From positions 248,001-312,000 of the forward strand of contig JABCZR010000001.1 of NCBI GenBank assembly GCA_013289585.1: 64,000 bases of DNA, given 5' to 3'. The translations under genes and the position numbers were made by a program. Positions 41,673 to 51,064 of the stretch are shown here, in pieces; positions within the stretch are counted from its first letter, which is position 1; every line of letters begins with the position of its first letter. This stretch comes from Acidobacteriota bacterium (GTDB taxonomy: Bacteria; Acidobacteriota; Terriglobia; Acidiferrales; UBA7541). The notes below the pieces were generated by a model. That model ran no database searches. It had not been told where the DNA came from and saw only the letters and a program-made list of their open reading frames with translations.

Positions 41673-42200
41673 TCACGCCCGCGGGATGGCGGGAAAATAA
41701 CGCTCTTCCAGGATCGCCCGGTGGTGCATCGCATGGCCGGCAATCATAAAAGCCAGCGCTCGCACGGTGACTTCCTTTTGACTGGCGACGCCGCGCCGCC
41801 CCCAGGCTTCCTCCGGAAAGGAGCGAAAGAGCGCCAGGCTCGCGGTGCGCACAGCCGCAAATTCCTCTGCAAGTCCAGCCAGCATCCGTTCTCCAAACGC
41901 GCCGTTGCGGACAAAATCATCCTGTTCGAACCCCGGCAGCGGCGTCTGGTCGCCGCGCGCAATCCGAAGCGCCCGGTACGTGAAAATGCGCTCCGTGTCG
42001 GTAACATGCCCGAGCGTTTCCTTAACCGTCCATTTCCCGGGCGCGTACCGAAAACTTCCGTCCCTTTCGCTCCGCCCCGCAAACAACTGCAGCATCTGCA
42101 CGCGCTGGGCTTCCAGAAAGCCCAATACATCGCTTCCCGGAACTTTCGATATGTAGTTCGCGTAAAACTCGGCGTACTCCGTCGGCTCGGGTCTCTTCAT
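41673..42200 (-). CDS. DinB-family protein
   Basis: A 175-residue four-helix-bundle protein. The metal ligands are the histidines in VKETLGHVTDTER and GHAMHHRAILEER, as in DinB/YfiT-type proteins, which bind a divalent metal and in some cases act as thiol-dependent transferases. ATG at 42200 has GAGGAG upstream. The stop codon lies in a perfect 8-pair hairpin (41663-41670 with 41680-41687) that may help terminate. Confidence 0.85.
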   Translation of the reverse strand: MKRPEPTEYAEFYANYISKVPGSDVLGFLEAQRVQMLQLFAGRSERDGSFRYAPGKWTVKETLGHVTDTERIFTYRALRIARGDQTPLPGFEQDDFVRNGAFGERMLAGLAEEFAAVRTASLALFRSFPEEAWGRRGVASQKEVTVRALAFMIAGHAMHHRAILEERYFPAIPRA

Positions 42201-42309
42201 GGAGCTCCTCAATTCTTGGGCTGGGATTATACCGCTGGAAGGAACTCGCGCGCACGCACAAGCGATTCGAACGCGTAAGGAAGAGGAACCGCAGCGGACA
42301 ATTCGGACT

Positions 42310-43545
42310 TCAGGACAGTGCCACGGCCATTTCGCCTGCGGAAGCAACCTGCTGTCGACCGGCGGCCTCGGTTGCCGCTTCCAGCTTTCGATGCACAAAG
42401 ATGGCGGACGCCACTGTTGCCACGCAGCAGGTCCACGGGATCACCGGTGAGATCCAGAAGAGATTCGGCGCGTAGCCCAGCGCTACAAACCATGCCAGAA
42501 CCACCAGCAAGCCATACAGCACGCCGGTTACGCGTTCCCGCTGGCCCCAACGCAAGGGAAACGCGCACAAAGACTGCATCATCACGCTAAATGGATACGC
42601 CACGACCAGATCGATAAAGTAATGCTCACCCGTGCCCAGCGTGGCAAACGCGGTGAATACCACAAACATCATCGCGATCCCGCGCTCCCAAACCGACAGC
42701 CCGCGCGAATACCACCACGCCAGCAGCACCCACGCCATGTGCAGCGAAGGAATCGCGTTCTGCACACCCTTTACCGCAATCGGTTCGCGCAGCAAATGCG
42801 CCGCCTGCGCCGTCGTCATGGGATGCCAGGGAAAATCCTGCAAGAAAATGTGCGCGGGCCCCAGTGCGGGAAACAGGTTGTAGAACAGCAGACCAATCGG
42901 CCCCGTCAGCAAAAATGCGGCCATTGCTGGAAATGCTTTCTCGCGGCCGCGCAGCAATTGGCCCGCATACACCATGGCCATGGGTATCGGCAACGCGATG
43001 TACAGTGCTACTCCAATGGCTCGGAACCACGGTAAAACCGCGAACGCCTGCCCCACAAGAAAAGCAAGTTGCACATGCAAGCTGGCGTCAAAGGAGAACA
43101 GGTAGAGATCGAGCGTCTTCGGATGCCACGCCTGAATCTTCTCCAGCGCGAATCCCGCGCTCACCATGAACGCCGAAAAAAGAAATGATGGCGCGAACGC
43201 CAGCATCAGCAGTTTCTGCTTCTCCCCTTGCGACCAAACGGCGCGAAGCCCTAGCACCACCAGGCTTCCCAGTCCCAGAAACGAAACGCAACTCTCCCAG
43301 TTTGGCCGATAATGAAAATGCCACGCGCTGATCACGCCCAGACCGGTGCCGGCAAGGGTTAGAAACCCCAGGTCCAGCCAGGATCGCCCCACGCGAAGCA
43401 GCACCAGAATTACGCTGGCGAGCGTCAGGGTGAAAAAAAGAAACGGCATCGCGTTCCCGGCGAAATACGCATTCGTGACGAGGAATATCGCCCCGCCGAT
43501 TATCGCGATGGTCAGCAGGATTTTAGCGGCTGTTGGCAGTTTCAT
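42310..43545 (-). CDS. Polytopic PAP2-superfamily membrane protein
   Basis: A 411-residue protein with about ten hydrophobic helices. PAP2-type catalytic motifs are present: I-P-S-L-H-M-A-W (motif 2, His) and G-T-G-E-H-Y-F-I-D-L-V-V-A-Y-P (motif 3, His/Asp). This matches the inositol-phosphorylceramide-synthase-like PAP2_3 group rather than soluble phosphatases. ATG at 43545 is preferred to a TTG nine codons upstream. Substrate (lipid phosphate or head-group transfer) unknown. Confidence 0.75.
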   Translation of the reverse strand: MKLPTAAKILLTIAIIGGAIFLVTNAYFAGNAMPFLFFTLTLASVILVLLRVGRSWLDLGFLTLAGTGLGVISAWHFHYRPNWESCVSFLGLGSLVVLGLRAVWSQGEKQKLLMLAFAPSFLFSAFMVSAGFALEKIQAWHPKTLDLYLFSFDASLHVQLAFLVGQAFAVLPWFRAIGVALYIALPIPMAMVYAGQLLRGREKAFPAMAAFLLTGPIGLLFYNLFPALGPAHIFLQDFPWHPMTTAQAAHLLREPIAVKGVQNAIPSLHMAWVLLAWWYSRGLSVWERGIAMMFVVFTAFATLGTGEHYFIDLVVAYPFSVMMQSLCAFPLRWGQRERVTGVLYGLLVVLAWFVALGYAPNLFWISPVIPWTCCVATVASAIFVHRKLEAATEAAGRQQVASAGEMAVALS

Positions 43546-43760
43546 GCTTTTGGATGCGGACTCTTCGCGCAAAAACCGGGCCGGTATTTGCTGCTTCAGC
43601 GCCCGCTTCGCCCGCCTTCCTTATTATTCGAGCATGAATGGGAAGAGCTCGCGGGGGAAAGCGCCGCGGTTGTGCCCAAGGCGTGACGCCGAATATCTTT
43701 TTCCGCGGAAGATTCTTCGCTTCTTGTTTGGAGTTCCTTATTGCAAGATAACGCCTGCTT

Positions 43761-44711
43761 ATGAGCGTTCCCGATCGCAAGACCACACGCGTAGCCTTTC
43801 AGGGCGAGCCCGGCGCTTTCAGCGAAGCCGCCGCGGTCCAGCTTCTTGGCGACTGGATCACCACCGTTCCCTGTCCTACTTTTGATGCCGCCTTCAGGGC
43901 CGTCCCGAAAGGCGCCGCCGACGCCCTCCTGGTGCCCGTGGAAAATTCTCTCGCCGGCTCTGTCGTCCGCGTCTACGATCTTCTTCTCGAAAGCGATCTC
44001 GGGATCGTTGCGGAAACGATTCTCCCCATCGAGCACCAGCTCATCGGCTGCCCTGGCGCAACGCTCGAAGGCATTCGCTCGGTCGCTTCGCATCCCATGG
44101 CTCTTGCACAGGGCGAGAAGTTTTTTCTCGCCCACCCGAATCTCAAACGCGTTCCCACGGAAGACACCGCCGGCAGCGTCCGCGAGGTCATCACTCGCGG
44201 CGACAAATCCGCCGCCGGCATCGCTGCCCGCCGCGCCGCCGAGCATTATCGCGGCGTGATTCTCGCCGAGAACATCCAGGACAACATCGAGAATTTCACC
44301 CGCTTCGTCCTTCTTATCCCGGTTGTGCGAGAAGGCTCCAGCGAATCAGAGAACTCTCCTCGTTTCGCCTCTGCCGGTGTAACCGATTTGATGACCGAAC
44401 TGCGCGTTAGACAGCGGGAACAATTCGAATCTGGCTCGCTACTAAAGATGTCCGTCGCTCTGCGCCTTGCGCACCAGCCCGGCGCGCTCCTCGCCGCGCT
44501 CGAGCCCTTCGCTCGCCACGGCATCAATCTGATGAAAATCGAAAGCCGCCCGATTCACGGCACGCCCTGGGTCTATCAGTTCTTCCTCGATCTCCTAGCC
44601 GAATCACCCGACCAGCTCCATGCCGCTCTGGAGGAAGTTCGCCGCGCTACGAACTTTCTCCGTATTCTCGGCCTTTATCCCGTCGCGAAACAGGATCCCC
44701 CTCAAAAATAA
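43761..44711 (+). CDS. pheA: Prephenate dehydratase with ACT domain
   Basis: A 316-residue monofunctional enzyme of phenylalanine synthesis: prephenate to phenylpyruvate. The catalytic Thr-Arg-Phe is in N-F-T-R-F, and LVPVENSLAGSV matches the active site. The C-terminal ACT domain (HQPGALLAALEPFARHGINLMKIESRP) is the phenylalanine feedback site. No chorismate mutase domain is fused. It converges with the sigma-factor gene, and they share a hairpin at the end. Confidence 0.94.
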   Translation: MSVPDRKTTRVAFQGEPGAFSEAAAVQLLGDWITTVPCPTFDAAFRAVPKGAADALLVPVENSLAGSVVRVYDLLLESDLGIVAETILPIEHQLIGCPGATLEGIRSVASHPMALAQGEKFFLAHPNLKRVPTEDTAGSVREVITRGDKSAAGIAARRAAEHYRGVILAENIQDNIENFTRFVLLIPVVREGSSESENSPRFASAGVTDLMTELRVRQREQFESGSLLKMSVALRLAHQPGALLAALEPFARHGINLMKIESRPIHGTPWVYQFFLDLLAESPDQLHAALEEVRRATNFLRILGLYPVAKQDPPQK

Positions 44712-44734
44712 AAAGGCCGGCGTCTCCGCCGGCC
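44711..44734 (-). terminator. Hairpin terminator, mainly for the sigma-factor gene
   Basis: GGCCGGCG-TCTC-CGCCGGCC is a perfect 8-pair stem (44715-44734). On the minus strand it is followed by TTTTTATTTTT, a good U-tract, which fits the sigma-factor gene. On the plus side the tract is poor but the stem lies just after pheA. Confidence 0.85.
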
Positions 44735-44795
44735 TCTGTCTCCTTGTTTCTTTACGTCGTTACTTCGTTACCTCATTACTTCGATTTTCCAGTCC

Positions 44796-45446
44796 TCAGC
44801 AATAGCTGCACTCCGGATCGCCCATCCCTCCAGCCATGCCGTCCTTCATCCGCCGCAGACGCCGCCCCAGCCGCTCGGCAAGCTGATGCCGCGCGCGCCA
44901 CAACCGCGCCTTCAGTGTGTTTTCCGTGACGCCGAGCTTCTTCGCGGCTTCCCCCGTCGAATAGCCCTGCACTTCGCGCAGCACAAACGCCGTCCGCAGG
45001 AGCGGCGAGAGCTCGTCCAGATTTTCGCTGATTATTTCGCGAATCTCCGTGCTCGCAAACACTTGCTCCGGGGTTGGCCCGTCATCCGCAAAGCGCTCCG
45101 CCGCCGGCAGCTCGTCCTCGCGCGGCGACTCATCCAGCGAAACTGCCGGACGCGCCTTCGCGCTTCGCCGCCGCATCAGCGCCGCGTTGATCACGATGCG
45201 CGTCAGCCACGTCGAAAATTGCGAGCGGCCTTCGAATCGCTTCAAATTGCGGTACGCGGACAGCATTCCGTCCTGCAGCGCGTCTTCCGCATCTTCCGTG
45301 TTTCCCAGCACCCGCAATGCCGTCTGAAACAACGGCCGCTGGTACCGGCGGAAGAGCGTCTCCACCGCGCGCTGATCTCCCCGCTGCCCCGCACGGATGA
45401 GCTTCTCTTCGTTCAGTTGCATGCCCACTGCTAGTTGTGTTGCCAT
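44796..45446 (-). CDS. ECF-family RNA polymerase sigma factor
   Basis: A 216-residue sigma-70-family protein. Region 2 is FRRYQRPLFQTALRVLGNTEDAEDALQDGMLSAYRNLKRFEGRSQFSTWLTRIVINAALMRRR. Region 4 is LDELSPLLRTAFVLREVQGYSTGEAAKKLGVTENTLKARLWRARHQLAERL. A C-terminal tail ends G-D-P-E-C-S-Y-C. No anti-sigma gene is adjacent. It is 59 bases after the EmrB-like gene on the same strand and could be part of that operon or independent. Confidence 0.92.
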   Translation of the reverse strand: MATQLAVGMQLNEEKLIRAGQRGDQRAVETLFRRYQRPLFQTALRVLGNTEDAEDALQDGMLSAYRNLKRFEGRSQFSTWLTRIVINAALMRRRSAKARPAVSLDESPREDELPAAERFADDGPTPEQVFASTEIREIISENLDELSPLLRTAFVLREVQGYSTGEAAKKLGVTENTLKARLWRARHQLAERLGRRLRRMKDGMAGGMGDPECSYC

Positions 45447-45505
45447 CGTTGCCCCCCATTACGTCTGTAAAACTCGTTGCGGAACGCCACGCGCCGAAGC
45501 ATTTC

Positions 45506-47095
45506 TCAGTGCGCCGAAATCGTGCCGGCCGGCGCTCGCGGCTTCCTCATCAGCAGCAAAACCGGAATGATCGAGAAAAACACGACTCCCAGCATTTTGA
45601 AATTGTCGATAAACGCCATCATCACCGCCTGCCGCTGCACCGTGTTGTAAATCATCCCGTGTGCCTGCGCGCTCGCTTGCGCCACCGTCGAGCCCGCTGC
45701 CACCAGCTTCGTCTGCAAGCCGTTCAGCATGTTGTGATACGACGCGCTGTAATCGTTTACACCCTCCATCAGCCGTGCTTGATGAAACTGCGTGCGTCGG
45801 TCCAGCATCGTCGTCACCGTCGCAATTCCCACGCTGGCCCCGATATTCCTTGCCAAATTGATGATTCCCGTTCCCATGTTGCTTTTTTCCCGCGGCACGT
45901 AGGCAAACGCGGCCACGTTGATGGGAATGAACAAGAACGCCAGTCCAAAGCTCTGCAGCATGCGCGCGCGCACCGCGTGCCCGTAATCCAGCTGCAAATC
46001 CCAGCCCGCCATCAGAAACAGCGCCGACGCCGACACGATGCACCCGAACGTGATGAGAAATCGCGTGTCTACCTTCGACACCAGGATCCCCACGACCGGC
46101 ATCATGCACATGATCACCGCTCCGCCCGGCGACAGTGCCATTCCCGCCAGCTGCGCTGTATATCCCAGCAGTTCCTGCAAGAACTGCGGGATCAGGACTG
46201 TGCTGGCGTACAAAACGAATCCCAGAAAAAACATCGCCATCGTCGAAATCGCAAAATTGCGGTCCTTCAGCATCCGCAAATCGACGACCGGCTCCTTCTG
46301 CCGCAATTCCCAAATGATTCCCGAGATAATTCCGAACACCATCAGCGCAAAAAACACGCGAATAAAATTCGACGACAGCCAATCGTCGCGCTGCCCCTTG
46401 TCCAGCACGATCTGCATGCTCCCGAGGCCCAGGCTGATCAATCCGATACCGATGTAATCGATCCGGAATCCGGCCTTGATATTCGCCTTCTTCATGTACG
46501 GCGGGTCGCTGATCAAAAAGCTCGTCAGGATCAGCGAAATGATTCCCACCGGTACGTTGATGTAAAAAATCCATCTCCACGAAAAATTGTCCGTAATCCA
46601 GCCGCCCAACCACGGCCCGATCGTCGGCGCCACAACCACTGCAAGTCCGTACACTGCAAACGCCATGCCACGCTTCTCCAGCGAAAACGTGTCGTTCAGA
46701 ATCGCCTGTTCGCTCGGTTGCAGCCCTCCGCCGCCCGCGCCCTGTAAAATCCGGCAAACCACCAGCACGCCCAGGCTTGGCGCCAGCCCGCACAAAAACG
46801 AACTCACCGTGAACAGCGCCACACACGACATGTAAAACCGTTTCCGGCCGAACACTCCGGAAAGCCATCCCGACAGCGGCAGCACAATCGCGTTCGAAAC
46901 CAGGTACGAAGTCAGCACCCAGGTCGATTCGTCCCGCCCCGCCGACAGATTTCCTGCAATGTGCGGCAACGCCACGTTGGCGATGGACGTGTCCAGCACC
47001 TCCATGAACGTCGCGAGCGTCACCACCACGGCGATCACCCAGGGGTTGATCGACCCGTCCGGCATCCTCAACTTCGCTAGAATTCTGTCTCGCAT
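45506..47095 (-). CDS. emrB: DHA2-family MFS drug-efflux transporter (EmrB type)
   Basis: A 529-residue transporter with 14 predicted TM helices. The opening WVIAVVVTLATFMEVLDTSIANVALPHIAGNL has motif D1, and motif A (SGVFGRKRF) and motif C (RILQGAGGGGLQPSEQAIL) are conserved. Driven by proton import, it exports drugs through the EmrA adaptor and TolC channel encoded just upstream. Confidence 0.93.
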   Translation of the reverse strand: MRDRILAKLRMPDGSINPWVIAVVVTLATFMEVLDTSIANVALPHIAGNLSAGRDESTWVLTSYLVSNAIVLPLSGWLSGVFGRKRFYMSCVALFTVSSFLCGLAPSLGVLVVCRILQGAGGGGLQPSEQAILNDTFSLEKRGMAFAVYGLAVVVAPTIGPWLGGWITDNFSWRWIFYINVPVGIISLILTSFLISDPPYMKKANIKAGFRIDYIGIGLISLGLGSMQIVLDKGQRDDWLSSNFIRVFFALMVFGIISGIIWELRQKEPVVDLRMLKDRNFAISTMAMFFLGFVLYASTVLIPQFLQELLGYTAQLAGMALSPGGAVIMCMMPVVGILVSKVDTRFLITFGCIVSASALFLMAGWDLQLDYGHAVRARMLQSFGLAFLFIPINVAAFAYVPREKSNMGTGIINLARNIGASVGIATVTTMLDRRTQFHQARLMEGVNDYSASYHNMLNGLQTKLVAAGSTVAQASAQAHGMIYNTVQRQAVMMAFIDNFKMLGVVFFSIIPVLLLMRKPRAPAGTISAH

Positions 47096-47161
47096 CGTGT
47101 TCGAATCTCTGGCCCTGTTTGTGTTACGTACTACCGTGCCGCTCCCTATCTTTATTCCCCG

Positions 47162-48469
47162 TTAATTTGTAATCACCGTCGCGTCCACGTTCATCCCGGG
47201 CCGCAACACCGTCTTCTCCGAAGGAATCGCGTCCAGCACGATCTTCACCGGAATCCTCTGCACCACCTTCACGAAATTCCCCGTGGCGTTTTCCGGCGGC
47301 AGGAGGCTCAGTACCGAACCTGTCGCTCCCGCGATCGAGTCCACGTGTCCGCTGAACGTCTTCCCGTACGTATCCACTTTCACTTCCGCCTTCTGTCCCG
47401 GCCTCATTTTCTTGAGTTGCGTCTCTTTGAAATTTGCCGTCACCCACACGTCCTGCAGCGGTACGACCACCAGCAGTCCCTGCCCCGCTTGCACGATCTG
47501 TCCCGTCTCGACTTGTTTATGCGTGGCCACACCGTCCACCGGCGCGACGATCTCCGTGTAGCTCAAGTTCAACTGCGCCGCATCCAGCGCCGCTCGCGCT
47601 TGCTCCACCTTCGCTAGTTTCGCCTGCGCATCCGCGGTCTTCATGCCCACCTGCTTCTCGTCCGCCAGCGCTACCGCAACTCCTGCTTGTGCTTGTCCCA
47701 CTTTCGCCCTGGACGAATCCCGTTGGGCTTTGGACACTTCCACGTTGCGCCGCGCCTGCTCCAGTTTTTCCTGATCTGCTTTCAGCGCGCTCGCACTCGC
47801 ATCGGCATTCGCCTTCGCGGCGTCATATTGTTGTTTCGAAATTTCGCCCTTCTCCATCAGCGGCGTGTATCGCGCCAGGTCCGCCTGCGCCAGCTCGGCG
47901 TTCGCCCGGCTCTTCTCCACGTTCGCTTGCGCGTACGCCAGATCCGCCGTCTGTGCCTGCTCGTATGTCGCCTGTGCCCGCGCCAGATCGGCCTGTGCCC
48001 CTAGCAGTTGCGCATCCGCGTTCGAATTGCCGCTCGCCACGTTCTCCCGCGTCCGCGGCACATCCACTCCCGCGGAGCGCGCTTCGCTTTCCGCGAGCGC
48101 CAATTGCGCTTTCGCTTGATCCAAAGCCGCCTGGTAATCGCGCTGGTCAATCTTCACCAGCACTTGTCCCGTTTTCACCGGCTGGTTGTCGTCCACCAGA
48201 ACCTGAGCTACGCGCCCATAAATCTTCGAAGCCATCGGGGTGATGTGCCCATCCACCTGCGCGTCGTCCGTGCTCTCCCGATTGTGGTAGTACACGAGCA
48301 ACGCAACGAGCGCGACAAGCACGACGACGCCTCCCGCAAACAGCAAACGCCTCACCTTGGGATTCGCTAACCCTTTGGGCGCGGGAGTTTCCTCCAATGA
48401 CAGCTGCTCCTCCGTCACCCGCGGCGCTTTCGATGCGTTTTCCAGCCCGACTTCGATCTCGATGCTCAT
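47162..48469 (-). CDS. emrA: HlyD/EmrA-family membrane-fusion protein
   Basis: A 435-residue adaptor. The ATG at 48469 follows GAGGAAACG; one N-terminal TM helix (about 43-63) is followed by DDAQVDGHITPMASKIYGRVAQVLVDDNQPVKTGQ, the EmrA signature. A very long coiled coil of Ala/Glu/Lys repeats (about 110-290) and the second barrel half VAPVDGVATHKQVETGQIVQ complete it. It connects EmrB to the STAS-TolC protein encoded 7 bases upstream. Confidence 0.93.
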   Translation of the reverse strand: MSIEIEVGLENASKAPRVTEEQLSLEETPAPKGLANPKVRRLLFAGGVVVLVALVALLVYYHNRESTDDAQVDGHITPMASKIYGRVAQVLVDDNQPVKTGQVLVKIDQRDYQAALDQAKAQLALAESEARSAGVDVPRTRENVASGNSNADAQLLGAQADLARAQATYEQAQTADLAYAQANVEKSRANAELAQADLARYTPLMEKGEISKQQYDAAKANADASASALKADQEKLEQARRNVEVSKAQRDSSRAKVGQAQAGVAVALADEKQVGMKTADAQAKLAKVEQARAALDAAQLNLSYTEIVAPVDGVATHKQVETGQIVQAGQGLLVVVPLQDVWVTANFKETQLKKMRPGQKAEVKVDTYGKTFSGHVDSIAGATGSVLSLLPPENATGNFVKVVQRIPVKIVLDAIPSEKTVLRPGMNVDATVITN

Positions 48470-48476
48470 CGTTTCC

Positions 48477-50153
48477 TCACCTCGAATAAACCTTTTCCAT
48501 CTGCCCGATGGCTCTGGCCAGGTCCGCACGCGCCTGATTGAAGCGGTACAACGCCGCGATTTGGTTGTCGTTCGCGCGTGCCAGCGAATCCTGCGCCTGG
48601 ATCACTTCGATGTTGTTGGCCACTCCGGCATTGAAACGGTCGCGCGCCTGGTCCACTTCCTCTTTCGAAAGCTGTACACCCAGGTTTGCCACCTGCACTT
48701 CATTCCGCGCCGATTCCAGGTTGACCAGCGCCGTCTTCACTTCCAGCCCGATCTGGTTGCGTAAATCGTCCCGCTGCTGTTCCAGCTTTCGAATCTCCAA
48801 GTCTGCGCGCACCACTTCGGCGTGAATTCGCCCCCCGGTAAACAGCGGCAGATTCACTGTCGCTTCGTAGTTGTACGTTGGAAGCGTGGTGTTCGACGAA
48901 GTGCCGATGTAGGTGAAATTCCCGTCGAACCGCAGCGACGGCAGCCGCGAATCCTGCGCCGCCTTCTTGTCGTATCCCGCGGCCTTGATCTGCGATTCCA
49001 GCGATTTCCATTCCTGCCGTCCCGCATAGGCCAGCTCCAGGCTGGTGTCTACTTCCGGCTGCGGTGTATCAAAAAAACTCAGCGAATCCGCCAGTTCGAG
49101 CGGCTGCCGCGGATCGAGATTAAGCAGCCGGCTCAAAGCGTAAAGTGAAGTCTCGCGGTCTGTTTCCGCTTGGATGAATCTCTGCTTTTCGTTTTGCAGC
49201 TCCACGTTGGCGCGTAGCGTATCGATTCCCGTGCCTACTCCTTCTTTCTGCAAATCCGCCGCCTGGTCGTACAACGCTTGCGCCAGTTCCACGCGTGATT
49301 GCGATGCCTGCACGTTCGCCATCGCACGCAGCGTCCCGATGTACTGCGAGACCACCAGCAAAATCACCTGCTCGCGTGTCGACAGGCTGGTCTCCTGGCT
49401 TGCTCCCATCGTCGCCCGCGCCGCCTGATACCTCCGCCACAACGTCAAATCGAAAACCGGCATTCCAAACGTCGGCCCGGCGGAAAAAACCTGAAAGGGT
49501 CCGATGGTCTTTGGAAATCCCGGAAAGGGAGACTTGCCGCCGAACTCCGCGAGCACGTTGATCTTCTCCGCCTGATCGGTAAGTGTTGCATTTGCATGCG
49601 GCAGCAATTCCGCACGCGAAATATTTTTGTCCTGCTCGCTCTGCGCTGCGGTCAATACCGCAATTTGCGCCGTGGGATTCTGCTTCAGCGCCAGCGCCAC
49701 CGTCTGATCCAGCGTCAATCGCAACACTTGCGTAGGCGCGTTAGCCGGCAGTGCGGCTTGAAGGTTCTTTCCTTGCGCCCGCGTTGCGCCCGGGATCAAC
49801 ACCAGGCTGAAAAACGCCACATAGAAAATAATGTGCGAGCCCTTCCGTTTTTCCTTGTGGCCTCCGCTTGCGTCCTGCTTTTCGCTCTTTATGATTTCGT
49901 GCACGATGGCTTGGTTCAGGCAGCCCTCCGCGACCAGTTGCCCCCCTTGCCGGTAGATCTCTTTCAACAGCACTTTTCCGGCCGCATCGATGAAGCTCAC
50001 GCCGCAAAGATCAATGTGGAATTTCTCTTGGGGCGACGCCGCATGTAGCTCGCGCCAGCACTGCTCCAGCGCTGCCACCCAGGGTCCAGCAACGCGACCC
50101 TCTACTCCCAAGACGGTTTTTCCACGTTTTTTTTCAGTTGTAATTCTAAGCAT
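48477..50153 (-). CDS. TolC-family outer-membrane channel fused to an N-terminal STAS domain
   Basis: A 558-residue protein. Residues 1-95 are STAS-like (TVLGVEGRVAGPWVAALEQCW, then HIDLCGVSFIDAAGKVLLKEIYRQG). A hydrophobic signal-like segment follows (KGSHIIFYVAFFSLVLIPGATRAQG, about 102-127), and then the TolC body: LTLDQTVALALKQNPTAQIAV, FNAGVANNIEVIQAQDSLARANDN. No in-frame ATG, GTG or TTG suitable for a separate TolC occurs between the parts, so this is a real fusion in the sequence given. It is the first gene of the emr operon. Confidence 0.85.
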   Translation of the reverse strand: MLRITTEKKRGKTVLGVEGRVAGPWVAALEQCWRELHAASPQEKFHIDLCGVSFIDAAGKVLLKEIYRQGGQLVAEGCLNQAIVHEIIKSEKQDASGGHKEKRKGSHIIFYVAFFSLVLIPGATRAQGKNLQAALPANAPTQVLRLTLDQTVALALKQNPTAQIAVLTAAQSEQDKNISRAELLPHANATLTDQAEKINVLAEFGGKSPFPGFPKTIGPFQVFSAGPTFGMPVFDLTLWRRYQAARATMGASQETSLSTREQVILLVVSQYIGTLRAMANVQASQSRVELAQALYDQAADLQKEGVGTGIDTLRANVELQNEKQRFIQAETDRETSLYALSRLLNLDPRQPLELADSLSFFDTPQPEVDTSLELAYAGRQEWKSLESQIKAAGYDKKAAQDSRLPSLRFDGNFTYIGTSSNTTLPTYNYEATVNLPLFTGGRIHAEVVRADLEIRKLEQQRDDLRNQIGLEVKTALVNLESARNEVQVANLGVQLSKEEVDQARDRFNAGVANNIEVIQAQDSLARANDNQIAALYRFNQARADLARAIGQMEKVYSR

Positions 50154-50441
50154 AATTACGCCCCAGTGGTCCCTAGTAGATGCATCGGGAGGGCCGTTGG
50201 ATGTTAATTCTTGTTAGCGGCTAAATAGGTGAATTACAAGGAGTTGCTGGAATATTTGGAAATGGAAAGAAATGGAAAATGACGATATATGGGCTACTGA
50301 TTAAATGAGGTCTGTAAATTAAAGACCAAATATGGGCTGTTAGCCGTCGGCCTCTATCAATTTCCACCGCAACTCGCCCCACCTGGACACCTGCAGCGCC
50401 TACGGCCACTGCGCGCGGCACCGTCCTTGAAGTGTGCTTCT
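50154..50441. promoter_or_regulatory. AT-rich upstream region of the emr operon with repeat structure
   Basis: 288 bases, with 50220-50345 far richer in A+T than the rest. ATATGGGCT occurs at 50287-50295 and 50330-50338. Between them is the inverted repeat GGTCT (50309-50313) and AGACC (50323-50327). These could be regulator sites for the STAS-tolC-emrAB operon. No gene is seen. Confidence 0.45.
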
Positions 50442-50912
50442 CTATTTCTTCACGGCAATCGCTTGCAATTCAAAGTGTGCGCCCAGCAACAAAGACCCTG
50501 CGCCGACAAATTCCCGCGCTGGAAAATCTTTCGTCGTGAAGTAGCTTCGGTAGATTGGATTGAACGTGTTGAACAGCGAAAGGTCCGTGCACGAAATCTG
50601 TACATACACCAGGTCGTCCATGGTCATGCCGGCCTGCGCGAGTACCGCCTTTTCGGTGTCCAGGAGGTTCTTGATCTCGTCCTCAATTTTCTCCGGTGCT
50701 TTTCCCGTTTTCGAATCCAGCCCCAGCCGCCCCGCAAGATAAAGAGTGTTCCCTGACAAGATCGCATCGCTGAAGGGAAGTTGCGACGATTTATCCGGCA
50801 GATTGATGGCCTTCCTTGTCGGTTGAATCGTAACCTGCGAAAACGCTCCGCGTACCGTAAAGATTCCCGCCACCACGAGAATCACTGCCAGAAAACTAAT
50901 GCGACGATTCAT
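50442..50912 (-). CDS. Exported RidA-family protein
   Basis: A 156-residue protein with a signal peptide (RRISFLAVILVVAGIFTVRGAFSQ). The RidA/YjgF body includes GNTLYLAGRLGLDSKTGKAPEKIEDEIKNLLDTEKAVLAQAGMTMDDLVYVQISCTDLSLFNTFN. Classical RidA is a cytoplasmic imine deaminase whose arginine is critical; this exported form lacks an obvious equivalent near its end, so activity is uncertain. ATG at 50912 has GGAGG upstream. Confidence 0.82.
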   Translation of the reverse strand: MNRRISFLAVILVVAGIFTVRGAFSQVTIQPTRKAINLPDKSSQLPFSDAILSGNTLYLAGRLGLDSKTGKAPEKIEDEIKNLLDTEKAVLAQAGMTMDDLVYVQISCTDLSLFNTFNPIYRSYFTTKDFPAREFVGAGSLLLGAHFELQAIAVKK

Positions 50913-51064
50913 GTGCGTCCTCCATTCGAATGCCCTGCCCGCTATCCCGCGCGAGTGTAATCCCCAAATCACTCTTCGGCAAGCCGCCGGCGTTACCTGC
51001 CGGCCGGACAGCTGAATCCGGCCTGCGTTCGAACGTTCCGGTTTCTTCCGCATCTTTTCGCAAA

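Noticed and set aside
41663-41687. Hairpin ATCCCGCG/CGCGGGAT as a terminator
   Set aside because: A perfect stem but without a T-tract on either strand; listed only as a remark in the DinB entry.
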